Below are positions 1 through 10,654 of a stretch of DNA of 63,530 nucleotides, in pieces. The DNA is from an uncultured Hungatella sp. Its GTDB lineage: Bacteria; Bacillota; Clostridia; Lachnospirales; Lachnospiraceae. Both the position numbers and the translations under genes were made by a program. The notes under the pieces were generated by a model, which did no database searches, was not told where the DNA came from, and saw only the letters and a list, made by a program, of their open reading frames with translations. The first letter of the stretch is position 1; each line of letters starts with the position of its first letter. The stretch is from positions 1-63,530 of the forward strand of contig CAMUJH010000023.1 of NCBI GenBank assembly GCA_947089145.1, given 5' to 3'.

Positions 1-1
1 C

Positions 2-274
2 AGCCTGGGAAGCCAGGCAGGACCTGCGGGCAACGGCCTGGGCCGTCAGCCAGGCAGACTGCCAGGCAATGATATGAGCCGCCAGCCAGACCAAGTGTCA
101 GGAAACGGCATAGGCCGTCAGCAGGCGGGGATGGCTGGAGGCGGTATGAGCCGTCAGCCAGGCCAAGCGTCAGGAAACGGCATAAGCCGTCAGCAGACGG
201 GGATGGCTGGAGGCGGCATAGACCGCCAGGCAGGCCAAACTGCGGGAAACGGCATGAGCCGCCAGCAAAGCGGG
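2..274 (+). repeat. In-frame 72-nt tandem coding repeat
   Basis: Four units of 72 nt (24 codons) start at 2, 74, 146 and 218; the last is partial. Units two and three are nearly identical and share 'SGNGI', 'RQQ' and 'GMAGGG'; units one and four are diverged. Because the length is a multiple of three, copy-number change would keep the frame. The array runs off the left edge of the window, so its full length is unknown. Confidence 0.85.
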
Positions 275-2431
275 CCATCAGGCTCCAGAAGCCCAAAAAG
301 CGACGGCATATCAGAAAGAAGCGCCGGATTTCCCGCCGGCCGCCAGCCAGGAAGCGGCGTCCGGCATCAAAACGGCAGGGGAGCAGGAGACAATGCCGGC
401 AATCAGGCCCGCAGATTATCCGGAAAAAGTACCGGACATTTTGACAGCCCCACAGAGGGAGGCAATAGCAGGACACAGAACAGCCGCACAGCAGGAAATG
501 ACGCCAGACGCCGGACAGACAAAGCTTCGGGTGCAGACAGACGCAAAGACGGCAGACAGAAGACAAAAGGCAGCAAAAGGCCGCCCGGCGCATCATCCAA
601 AAGGAAAGGGCTGCTGGGGGGGAAAAAAGGAAAGCCGGCAGGAGCCAAAGGCAGAAGGGACACAGGCCGGATATATGAAGACGCCGGAAATATCTCCGAA
701 AGCGTTCAGAGACGGAGCGCAGGTCCCCAGGCGCATCCGGGGACAGGACAGAGGGCAAAACCTCCTGGTTACGGTTCCAATGCCCGCAGAAGGCCAGGCG
801 GCGGAATTAATTTTCTGGTTCAGGGAAGCATTCTGGCGGCAGCGGGAATCATTGTCCGGCTGATCGGCATGGTTTATCGGATTCCCCTTGCAAAAAAAAT
901 CGGAGATGTGGGAAACGGTTATTACAATGCGGCATATTCGATCTATTCTATTTTGCTGATCATGTCCTCTTACAGCCTGCCTACGGCAATGTCCAAGATG
1001 GTGTCCGCAAGGCTGGCAAAAGGGCAGTACCGCACATCTACGAAGATTTTCCGGGCAGGCATGTTTTATGCCACAGTGGCAGGGATGGCGGGATTTTGCG
1101 CACTGTGGTTCGGCGCGGACTATTTTGCAAATGAGATCATAAAGATGCCTTACAGCTCCTATGCCTTAAAGTGCCTTGCGCCTACCATCTGGATCATGGC
1201 TTATCTGGGAGTGCTGAGAGGCTATTTCCAGGGGCATTCAACCATGATCCCTACGGCAGTCTCCCAGATTTTTGAGCAGGTGGTAAATGCCGTTATCAGC
1301 ATTGTGGCCGCTTCCGTTTTATTTGACATGGGGGTTAAGTCGAACCTGGTATTTCATGATACGGAGCTTTCCTATGCCTTTGGTGCGGCAGGAGGCGCTA
1401 TCGGAACGGGAGCCGGGGCTTTGACAGCCCTGATTCTGTTTCTTCTGCTGACAATCGGGTATGTGCCGACCATGAGAAAGCAGGCGAAAAGGGACAGGAA
1501 AACCCAGGCGGAAAGCTATGGGGCGATTTCCCGTGCCCTGTTTGTAACCATTGTCCCTATTATCATCAGCAGCGCTATTTATAATATCAGCAATGTTGTG
1601 GATAACAGCATCTTCGGCCATGTGATGGAAGGCCTGGGGGAGAGCGGCCAGACTGCCTCCCAATGGGGAGTGTACATGGGACGGTATCATATGCTGTTTA
1701 ATATTCCCGTAGCCATTGCCAATTCCCTTTCCTCATCGCTGATTCCCTCCTTATCCAGGGCAGCGGCAGAAAGAAAGCGGAAGGATATCCTTTCGAAGAT
1801 CGGAAGCGCGATTCGGTTCTCCATGATTATTGCAATCCCGTCGGCAGTGGGGCTGACCGTGTTGGCGGAACCTGTAAGCAATCTGTTGTTTTCCGGCATG
1901 GACAATGAGATGCTGATTCAGATGATGGCCGTAGGGTCGTCGGCTGTAGTTTTCTTCTCTTTGTCAACAGTAAGCAATGCCATTCTTCAGGGAATCAACC
2001 GGATGCAGGTCCCGATCATAAATTCAGCGGTGTCGCTGGGAATCCATGTAGGGGCCCTGTATATAATGCTCAGCGTTTTCCATATGGGAATCTACAGCGT
2101 GGTTTATGCCAATATTCTGTTTGCAGGGCTGGTGTGCATTTTAAATGCCGTTTCCATAGCCAGGTATACCAAGTACCGTCAGGAGATTATTAAGACGTTT
2201 TTGATTCCCTGCGTGGCCTCTGCCGCCATGGGCGGAGCAGCCTGGGGGATCTACCAGCTGTGTGTTAAGGCGGCGGGAAATGCGGTCAGCACGGCGGCGG
2301 CTATTCTGACGGCAATCCCGGTTTACTTTGTGCTTCTCATCAAGCTGAAGGGCGTGGACGCCCAGGAACTGAAAAGCATGCCCGGCGGAACCAGGCTTTG
2401 GGGAGTGGCGCGGAAACTGCATCTGATGTGA
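2..2431 (+). CDS. SpoVB/MurJ-family polysaccharide flippase, 5'-partial, with repetitive N-terminal extension
   Basis: Predicted multi-pass flippase of the MATE-like polysaccharide/lipid II exporter superfamily (SpoVB, YtgP, MurJ). The hydrophobic core starts about 240 residues after the first in-window ATG (position 74) and contains many membrane segments; the stretch around 'MVYRIPLAKKIG' and 'ALKCLAPTIWIMAYLGVLRG' is typical of SpoVB/YtgP proteins. The frame is open upstream to position 2 without a stop, and the coding repeat continues there, so the true start probably lies outside the window. The N-terminal part is rich in Gly, Arg, Gln, Ser and Lys, has no hydrophobic segment and should be cytoplasmic and disordered. 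A strong hairpin follows the stop. Family call is confident; the exact substrate (lipid II or another lipid-linked glycan) is not. Confidence 0.85.
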   Translation, partial: SLGSQAGPAGNGLGRQPGRLPGNDMSRQPDQVSGNGIGRQQAGMAGGGMSRQPGQASGNGISRQQTGMAGGGIDRQAGQTAGNGMSRQQSGPSGSRSPKSDGISERSAGFPAGRQPGSGVRHQNGRGAGDNAGNQARRLSGKSTGHFDSPTEGGNSRTQNSRTAGNDARRRTDKASGADRRKDGRQKTKGSKRPPGASSKRKGLLGGKKGKPAGAKGRRDTGRIYEDAGNISESVQRRSAGPQAHPGTGQRAKPPGYGSNARRRPGGGINFLVQGSILAAAGIIVRLIGMVYRIPLAKKIGDVGNGYYNAAYSIYSILLIMSSYSLPTAMSKMVSARLAKGQYRTSTKIFRAGMFYATVAGMAGFCALWFGADYFANEIIKMPYSSYALKCLAPTIWIMAYLGVLRGYFQGHSTMIPTAVSQIFEQVVNAVISIVAASVLFDMGVKSNLVFHDTELSYAFGAAGGAIGTGAGALTALILFLLLTIGYVPTMRKQAKRDRKTQAESYGAISRALFVTIVPIIISSAIYNISNVVDNSIFGHVMEGLGESGQTASQWGVYMGRYHMLFNIPVAIANSLSSSLIPSLSRAAAERKRKDILSKIGSAIRFSMIIAIPSAVGLTVLAEPVSNLLFSGMDNEMLIQMMAVGSSAVVFFSLSTVSNAILQGINRMQVPIINSAVSLGIHVGALYIMLSVFHMGIYSVVYANILFAGLVCILNAVSIARYTKYRQEIIKTFLIPCVASAAMGGAAWGIYQLCVKAAGNAVSTAAAILTAIPVYFVLLIKLKGVDAQELKSMPGGTRLWGVARKLHLM

Positions 2432-2448
2432 TGCCTGAAAAAGATTAT

Positions 2449-2505
2449 GGCCAGCGGCTGTCCGGCAGCATGCAAATCCGCCGGACAGCCGCTGGCCGCT
2501 ATGTT
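2449..2505 (+). terminator. Strong hairpin after the flippase gene
   Basis: A perfect 17-bp stem (2449-2465 pairs with 2481-2497) with a 15-nt loop lies between the flippase stop and the next gene. It is followed by a T-rich but interrupted tract, so it is either a moderately efficient terminator or an intercistronic stabilising/attenuating hairpin. Confidence 0.6.
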
Positions 2506-2529
2506 TCATTTAGGAGGATAAAAAGAGAC

Positions 2530-3315
2530 ATGAACATATTCGCAGAGATGGCTTGCGCAGTCTCAAGCCCAAAAAGTTATAGAGAGTTTTTAAAAGACAG
2601 GAAGGGAAAGACATTTCTGTTTGGTTTTTTGCTGGTGCTTATTTATTTTCTCATAACCATCATGATACCTTTTGCAAGGTTTCAGGCGTCTACCGGAGGC
2701 ATCCTCCACATGGTAGATCAGTTTGTACCTGATTTTACCATAGAAAACTGCCAGGTGCGGGTAAGCAGGCCGGTGGAGTATCAGGATAACGGCATATATG
2801 TTTTTGTAGATACAGACAGGACATTTATCGGAGACGGCACATCCCTGGGCAGTTCCGGTTCTGATGCAGAATCCATGCTGCAAAGCTGTGACAGGGTGCT
2901 GCTGATGGATGCCCGGCAGGCAGTACTGAAAAGCAACGGCCAGATTCAGCAGATTGCCTATGAGAATCTGGACAGTGAGGCCTATATGACAAAGGAGACT
3001 TTGCTGGAATCCATGAAAGGCATAGTGAATATTATCGTTGTAGCAGTTCCGGCAGTAATACTGATAGGAATGGAACTGTTATTTTTCCTGGGAGTGGTGT
3101 TTGTGGCCCTGCTTGGAATGATTGTGGCTTCCTGCATGCAGTGCCCGCTGACCTTTGGCCAGCTGTATAAGCTGGGAGTGTATTCCAGAACTGCGCCGCT
3201 GCTTTTAAAGGCGTTTTTGTCCTTCCTTCCATTTGGGATTCCAATGTTTTTTGTCATAAGCCTATGCATTTCCTTATGCTATATTGGTGCGGGGATACGC
3301 CATATAAAAAATTAG
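2530..3315 (+). CDS. DUF1189-family membrane protein
   Basis: 261-residue integral membrane protein of the DUF1189 type. A short cytoplasmic N-terminus carrying 'YREFLKDRKGKTF' precedes the first membrane segment (about residues 28-48). An extracytoplasmic region of about 110 residues and three or four C-terminal membrane segments follow. ATG 2530 is chosen because AGGAGG lies just upstream; the frame is open from 2398, but that part is encoded by the upstream hairpin and has no ribosome binding site. The molecular role of DUF1189 is not established. Co-orientation with the flippase suggests a cell-envelope context. Confidence 0.75.
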   Translation: MNIFAEMACAVSSPKSYREFLKDRKGKTFLFGFLLVLIYFLITIMIPFARFQASTGGILHMVDQFVPDFTIENCQVRVSRPVEYQDNGIYVFVDTDRTFIGDGTSLGSSGSDAESMLQSCDRVLLMDARQAVLKSNGQIQQIAYENLDSEAYMTKETLLESMKGIVNIIVVAVPAVILIGMELLFFLGVVFVALLGMIVASCMQCPLTFGQLYKLGVYSRTAPLLLKAFLSFLPFGIPMFFVISLCISLCYIGAGIRHIKN

Positions 3316-3378
3316 CGCTGCAGGCTGGGCGGCCTTTTACATTTGGTTGGTTTAATTTGTTAAAATGTGCGGATACTA

Positions 3379-3410
3379 CCTTTAGAATGTTTTATGGTTT
3401 CTAAAGGAGG
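3379..3410 (+). promoter_or_regulatory. Hairpin that overlaps the Shine-Dalgarno of the BofC-like gene
   Basis: A perfect 9-bp inverted repeat (CCTTTAGAA at 3379-3387, TTCTAAAGG at 3399-3407) places the first five bases of the AAAGGAGG ribosome binding site (3403-3410) in its 3' arm. If it forms in the mRNA it would restrict translation of the gene starting at 3420. The sequence GATACTA just before it (3372-3378) resembles a sporulation sigma-G/F type -10 element, but no clear matching -35 is seen. Confidence 0.35.
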
Positions 3411-3419
3411 AATCTATCC

Positions 3420-3899
3420 ATGAAAAAATATGGTTTGCTGTCAGGGAGAACTCAGCGGCTGCCGGAGGGACATGGGGCGGACGGCGTAAGACATGTACGC
3501 CGAGAGAGAAACTATGGACGATATATTATCTGGGCGCTGGTGATTTCCGTCATAGCCGTGGCCTGCTTTGCAGCGGGAACTTTAGCGGCAAGGCCAAGGG
3601 CGCGCCAGGAAAGCGCAGTGCCAAACACGATTTATGAAACGGAGACAGTGACAGAGAATCAGCTGGTGATTAACCAAAAGGATGTGGAGCCGGTAAGCGT
3701 AAGCCCCAGGGAAGAGTTTTATCTGGTATCAGAAACAGGATACCTTCTGGTGTTCGCTCAGGATCAGACCACGATCTGTCTGCATACCCATATACCTATT
3801 ACAGAGTTTCCGGAAAAGGAACAGGAAAAGCTGAGGGAGGGAATCTGGTTTGAGTCAATGATGGAGATTTTCCATTATCTGGAGTCTTATACCAGCTGA
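3420..3899 (+). CDS. BofC C-terminal-domain-like membrane-anchored protein
   Basis: 159 residues: a basic N-terminus, one membrane segment (about 37-58, 'IIWALVISVIAVACFAAG'), then an extracytoplasmic domain. The C-terminal 60 residues ('EEFYLVSETGYLLVFAQD', 'HIPITEFPEKEQEKLREGI') resemble the C-terminal domain of BofC, a forespore intermembrane-space protein that in Bacillus restrains the SpoIVB protease in sigma-K checkpoint signalling. A single N-terminal anchor fits that place. The start has an excellent AAAGGAGG site. BofC similarity is judged from pattern only; in this organism it may have another sporulation or envelope function. Confidence 0.6.
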   Translation: MKKYGLLSGRTQRLPEGHGADGVRHVRRERNYGRYIIWALVISVIAVACFAAGTLAARPRARQESAVPNTIYETETVTENQLVINQKDVEPVSVSPREEFYLVSETGYLLVFAQDQTTICLHTHIPITEFPEKEQEKLREGIWFESMMEIFHYLESYTS

Positions 3900-3923
3900 A
3901 GCAGCCATATGTCTGACGGCTTA

Positions 3924-4089
3924 CTAGATCGTGTTTGAAAATTGCTTTCCGGTAGCTGTGCGTTCCACTTTGTGGGAGATTTGGCCCAAATGAACGCGGC
4001 GTAGTGGGCTACGTTAAGTGAATTTGGGCCAAATATACCGCGAAGTGGGGCGTGCAGATGCCGGGAATGAATTTTCAAACACGATCTAG
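3924..4089. repeat. 166-bp imperfect palindromic element with 20-bp perfect terminal inverted repeats
   Basis: The ends are a perfect 20-bp inverted repeat (3924-3943 and 4070-4089, CTAGATCGTGTTTGAAAATT and its complement). Inside, a second arm pair built on ATTTGGCCCAAAT / ATTTGGGCCAAAT and a GC-rich arm continue the pairing, and the apex contains CGTAG-TGGG-CTACG. Almost the whole element can fold into one long hairpin. It has no coding capacity and looks like a MITE/REP-type intergenic repeat between two co-oriented genes. Confidence 0.8.
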
Positions 4090-4110
4090 GGCAGCTAAAG
4101 GGAGGGAGCC

Positions 4111-5331
4111 ATGGGAAAACAGGTTCTAATTATAGGAGCAGGGGCGTCGGGAATGACAGCGGCTATCCACGCCGCAAGGGCAGGGGCGGACGTTACCATT
4201 CTGGAGCATAAAGACAGAGCGGGAAAGAAGATATTGTCCACAGGGAACGGAAGATGCAATTTTACAAATCTTAACCAGAACGATGCGTGTTACCGGTGCG
4301 GCGTCCCGGGGTTTCCCATGGGGATTGTGGCCCGGTTTCCGGTTAAGGATACTCTGGACTTTTTCAGTGAACTGGGGATTTTAGCAAAAGACAGAAACGG
4401 GTACGTGTACCCCAATTCGGATCAGGCGTCTTCGGTTTTGGAGGCGCTTTTGCAGGAACTGGAGCATCTGTCCGTAAAGGTACAGTATCAGTGCGGCATA
4501 AGCCGCGTGACTAAAAAAGAGGGCAGGTTTCTGATTTCTTCTGATAAGGGGCAGTACAGGGGAGATGCCTTGATTCTGGCGGCAGGATCGAAAGCGGCTC
4601 CGGTGACAGGTTCTGACGGCAGCGGATACGGCCTGGCGGCAGCTTTCGGGCACAGGATCATTACGCCTCTTCCGGCTCTGGTGCAGCTTCGGTGCCGGGA
4701 AAGGCATTATAAGAAACTGGCAGGTGTTCGCAGCGACGGGGAAATCAGGCTGTATGTGGACGGAAAGCCGGCAGCCTCTGACGCGGGGGAACTGCAGCTG
4801 ACAGACTATGGAATTTCAGGAATCCCTACCTTTCAGGTGAGCCGCTATGCTTCAGTGGCGCTACATAGGAAACAAAAGGTCACGGCAGTGATCAATTTTC
4901 TGCCGTCCATGAGCCTGGCCGAGAGCCGGGAAATGATGGAGAAGCGGCTTGACCTTATGAGGGAAAGAAACTGCAGGCAGTTTATGAACGGACTTTTAAA
5001 CAGCAAACTGTCCGGGGTCTTGCTGGAGCTTGCAGAGATTCCGGAGAAACAGCCAGTGAAGTCTATAACGGAGAGCCAGAAGAATCGGCTTTTTCAGATG
5101 ATCACCAGCTATGAGACTCAGATTACGGCTTCCAACCCTTATGAAAATGCCCAGGTGTGCTGCGGCGGGGTGGATGTGAGACAGGTTCATAGGGAAACTT
5201 TGGAGTCAAAGCTGGTAAGGGGACTGTATTTTTGCGGCGAGATCCTGGACGTGGACGGCATCTGCGGAGGGTATAACCTTCAGTGGGCCTGGTCAAGCGG
5301 ATTTATGGCGGGACGGCAGGCCGCCGGATGA
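4111..5331 (+). CDS. HI0933/BaiN-family FAD-dependent oxidoreductase
   Basis: 406-residue flavoprotein of the HI0933 (YhiN/BaiN) family. It has an N-terminal dinucleotide-binding GAGASGMTAA motif (residues 7-16), the family hallmark 'KILSTGNGRCNFTN', and the C-terminal FAD-contacting stretch 'GLYFCGEILDVDGICGGYN'. Full length for the family. In some gut clostridia BaiN-like members have been linked to bile-acid side reactions, but most members have no assigned substrate, so only the family is claimed. The start is supported by GGGAGG. The 166-bp palindromic element sits immediately upstream and no clear promoter was found. Confidence 0.88.
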   Translation: MGKQVLIIGAGASGMTAAIHAARAGADVTILEHKDRAGKKILSTGNGRCNFTNLNQNDACYRCGVPGFPMGIVARFPVKDTLDFFSELGILAKDRNGYVYPNSDQASSVLEALLQELEHLSVKVQYQCGISRVTKKEGRFLISSDKGQYRGDALILAAGSKAAPVTGSDGSGYGLAAAFGHRIITPLPALVQLRCRERHYKKLAGVRSDGEIRLYVDGKPAASDAGELQLTDYGISGIPTFQVSRYASVALHRKQKVTAVINFLPSMSLAESREMMEKRLDLMRERNCRQFMNGLLNSKLSGVLLELAEIPEKQPVKSITESQKNRLFQMITSYETQITASNPYENAQVCCGGVDVRQVHRETLESKLVRGLYFCGEILDVDGICGGYNLQWAWSSGFMAGRQAAG

Positions 5332-5465
5332 ACTATCACAATATATCATCGTATATAAAGTTATAATAGGAGCTGTTATAGGATTTGCAGAGTATAAAAA
5401 GATCAAAAAGTGTCGCTTATTTTTTTGTCCTAAGGCTATATGCCAGTATTTCTGGCGTAACTATG

Positions 5466-5474
5466 TGATATAAT
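5466..5474 (+). promoter_or_regulatory. Extended -10 promoter of the AAA-ATPase gene
   Basis: TGATATAAT is an extended -10 (TGnTATAAT) 45 nt before the start codon. No good -35 is visible; instead a small inverted repeat GCCAG-TATTT-CTGGC lies at 5442-5456 and could be an operator. Confidence 0.55.
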
Positions 5475-5518
5475 TTTTTAGGGAAGAATTCCGGCTAAAA
5501 CAGAGAGGGGAACTTAAT

Positions 5519-7120
5519 ATGGCCAAACGTTTCAATACAACAGGAATATGCTATCCAGAAGAACATTACATGGTGAATATGGAAAAACGCATTAAGGAGA
5601 TCGAGTGTCTGGTGGATAATGAAGAGTATTTTACAATCAACCGGGCACGCCAGTATGGAAAGACGACAGTAATTAATCTGCTGGCAGAGCGTCTTTCCAA
5701 AAAATACTGTGTATTTTCTATCAGCTTTGAAGGGATGAGCGATGAAGTGTTTGAGACGGAAGCCGCCTTTGGGAAGCGCCTGTGCGGCCTTTTGTACAAT
5801 TCCCTTGCGTATGGCGAGACAGAGGGAATATCGGATCATTTAAAAGAGGAATGCAGGCGGATGAGCAGTATAGGCACGGCGGATACAAGCCTGTTTACGA
5901 TCTCCAATCTGATATCGGACATGTGCATGGATGCGCACAAGCCGGTTGTTTTAATTATTGATGAAGTGGATCAGGCCAGCGGTCAGAAGATTTTTCTTAC
6001 TTTTTTGGGAATGATTCGGGATAAATATCTGAAAAGGCGGAAACAGCCTGCGTTCCATTCTGTTATTTTGGCAGGAGTTTACGACATCAAAAACCTAAAG
6101 CCTAAAATACGGCCTGATTCGGCACATCAGTATAACAGCCCATGGAATATTGCCTCAGACTTTACGGTAAATATGAGCTTTTCGCCGGAGGATATTGCCA
6201 GGATGCTGGCAGAGTACGGGAAGGACAAGCATATTGATATGGATGCTGCGGATATATCCAGAGAAATTTATGCATATACATCAGGGTATCCGTTTTTGGT
6301 TTCCCGGATTTGTAAGCTTATGGACGAAGTCATTCCTGAAAAAATGGAAGGGGGATTTGATGCCAGTCCATCTGCATGGAACCGGGAAGGCCTTGGAAAA
6401 GCAGTAAAGGAATTATTGACAGAGCCTAACACCCTGTTTGACGATATGGTAAAAAAACTGCATGATTTCCCGGAACTAAAAAAATTGCTTCATTCCATCT
6501 TGTTTAATGGCGAGGAAATTCCCTGCAATCAGGATGCCTATGAAATCAATGTGGGGCTGATGTTTGGATTTATAAAAAATGTCCAGGGAATAATTGCAGT
6601 GTCAAACCGTATTTTTGAGACAAGGCTTTATAATATGTTTATGTCTGAGGACATTTTAAACAGCAAAATATACAGGGCGGCGGCTTTAAATAAAAATATA
6701 TTCATACAATATCATGTGCTTGACATGAAAAAGGTTTTGGAACACTTTGTAGAGGCCTTTACAGATATTTATTCGGATGCCAGGGAATCCTTTTTGGAAG
6801 AAAATGGGCGCCGGTTCTTTCTGCTTTACTTAAAACCCATTATTAATGGTGTGGGGAATTATTATGTGGAGGCCAGAACCAGAACCATGAAGAGGACAGA
6901 TGTAGTTATTGATTATAATGGAAAACAGTATGTCTGTGAACTTAAAATCTGGCATGGAAATGAGTATAATGAGCGGGGAGAAAAGCAGCTTATCGGCTAT
7001 TTGGATGACTATCATCTTGAAGAGGGATACATGGTCAGCTTTAATTTTAACAAGAATAAAAAGCCAGGCGTCACAGAACTTGTGATTGACGGAAAAAAGC
7101 TGATAGAAGCGGTAGTATAG
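5519..7120 (+). CDS. AAA-ATPase-like protein with C-terminal PD-(D/E)XK nuclease-like domain
   Basis: 533 residues, recognised as the common AAA-ATPase-like plus PD-(D/E)XK architecture of anaerobes. The P-loop is degenerate (RARQYGKTT, 42-50, lacking the first glycine) and the Walker B is IIDEVD (146-151). Near the C-terminus, D461 and the E474-L-K476 motif after it match the nuclease-fold signature. It is transcribed alone, with its own extended -10 promoter upstream and a hairpin terminator downstream. Members often occur in many copies per genome and are suspected of mobile-element or defence roles, but none is proven. Function is unknown. Confidence 0.8.
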   Translation: MAKRFNTTGICYPEEHYMVNMEKRIKEIECLVDNEEYFTINRARQYGKTTVINLLAERLSKKYCVFSISFEGMSDEVFETEAAFGKRLCGLLYNSLAYGETEGISDHLKEECRRMSSIGTADTSLFTISNLISDMCMDAHKPVVLIIDEVDQASGQKIFLTFLGMIRDKYLKRRKQPAFHSVILAGVYDIKNLKPKIRPDSAHQYNSPWNIASDFTVNMSFSPEDIARMLAEYGKDKHIDMDAADISREIYAYTSGYPFLVSRICKLMDEVIPEKMEGGFDASPSAWNREGLGKAVKELLTEPNTLFDDMVKKLHDFPELKKLLHSILFNGEEIPCNQDAYEINVGLMFGFIKNVQGIIAVSNRIFETRLYNMFMSEDILNSKIYRAAALNKNIFIQYHVLDMKKVLEHFVEAFTDIYSDARESFLEENGRRFFLLYLKPIINGVGNYYVEARTRTMKRTDVVIDYNGKQYVCELKIWHGNEYNERGEKQLIGYLDDYHLEEGYMVSFNFNKNKKPGVTELVIDGKKLIEAVV

Positions 7121-7188
7121 CCTGAAGGCGGCATGGGCATATGCGGCAGGGGCACGAAAGCTGATTATTAAGAATTATGAAACTTAGG

Positions 7189-7240
7189 GCGGCTGTATTT
7201 GGTTATCATGTAACCAGATGCAGCCGCTCTTTATTATTTG
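7189..7240. terminator. Intrinsic terminator, possibly bidirectional
   Basis: A 17-bp near-perfect stem (7189-7205 with 7211-7227) and 5-nt loop is followed by TCTTTATTATTT on the plus strand. It ends the ATPase transcript and lies just beyond the stop codon of the small minus-strand frame at 7234-7395, so it could serve both. Confidence 0.75.
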
Positions 7241-7395
7241 CCAATGGGCATTTCCACATAAACCTGCATGCGCCCGGCAGCGTCCGCACCGCACGTAAGC
7301 CAGACCCATTCGGCATACCTGAATGCACACCGCTTGTCCGCCGGCGGACTCTCATAGCACCCCCTATGCCTGTAAAGCAGGAACCTTATTTTCAT
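7234..7395 (-). CDS. Possible small protein (53 aa) divergent from lacZ
   Basis: An open frame of 53 codons begins with ATG 5 nt after a strong GGAGG and ends with TAA immediately before the hairpin at 7189-7227. The peptide is basic with several Cys, Trp and Tyr ('MKIRFLLYRHRGCYE', 'YAEWVWLTCGADAAGR', ending 'MQVYVEMPIGK'). A possible minus-strand promoter (TGGACA, 17 nt, TACAAA) lies directly upstream, overlapping the conserved motif at 7421-7446. No family is recognised. Ribosome binding site, frame length and terminator placement support a gene; the lack of homology knowledge keeps confidence low. Confidence 0.35.
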   Translation of the reverse strand: MKIRFLLYRHRGCYESPPADKRCAFRYAEWVWLTCGADAAGRMQVYVEMPIGK

Positions 7396-7420
7396 ATTAC
7401 CCTCCACAAAATATATATTT

Positions 7421-7446
7421 GTATCATTTTGTGCATATTTTGTCCA
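7421..7446 (+). promoter_or_regulatory. Predicted AraC-type activator site upstream of lacZ
   Basis: GTATCATTTTGTG followed by a variable core and TTTGTCCA. The same 26-bp site occurs at 33924-33949 with 23 identical positions, and in both places the final TGTCCA starts exactly 39 nt before the -10 box of the plus-strand promoter. The regulator is inferred to be the AraC protein at 32964-33809. Confidence 0.55.
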
Positions 7447-7479
7447 TTCCGCTTTATGTAAAACGCAGGCGGACTATCG

Positions 7480-7485
7480 TATAAT
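7480..7485 (+). promoter_or_regulatory. -10 box of the beta-galactosidase operon
   Basis: Perfect TATAAT about 95 nt before the lacZ start. The matching -35 region is poor (TGTAAA), as expected for an activator-dependent promoter using the upstream site at 7421-7446. Confidence 0.55.
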
Positions 7486-7510
7486 ACAGACAAACACAAG
7501 GCCTGTGTAG

Positions 7511-10639
<3,129 letters not shown>

Positions 10640-10654
10640 AATAGGGGGTAGCAT

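Noticed and set aside
2-274. Possible CRISPR-like or VNTR non-coding array
   Set aside because: Units are directly adjacent 72-mers without spacers and keep an open frame; they are coding repeats.
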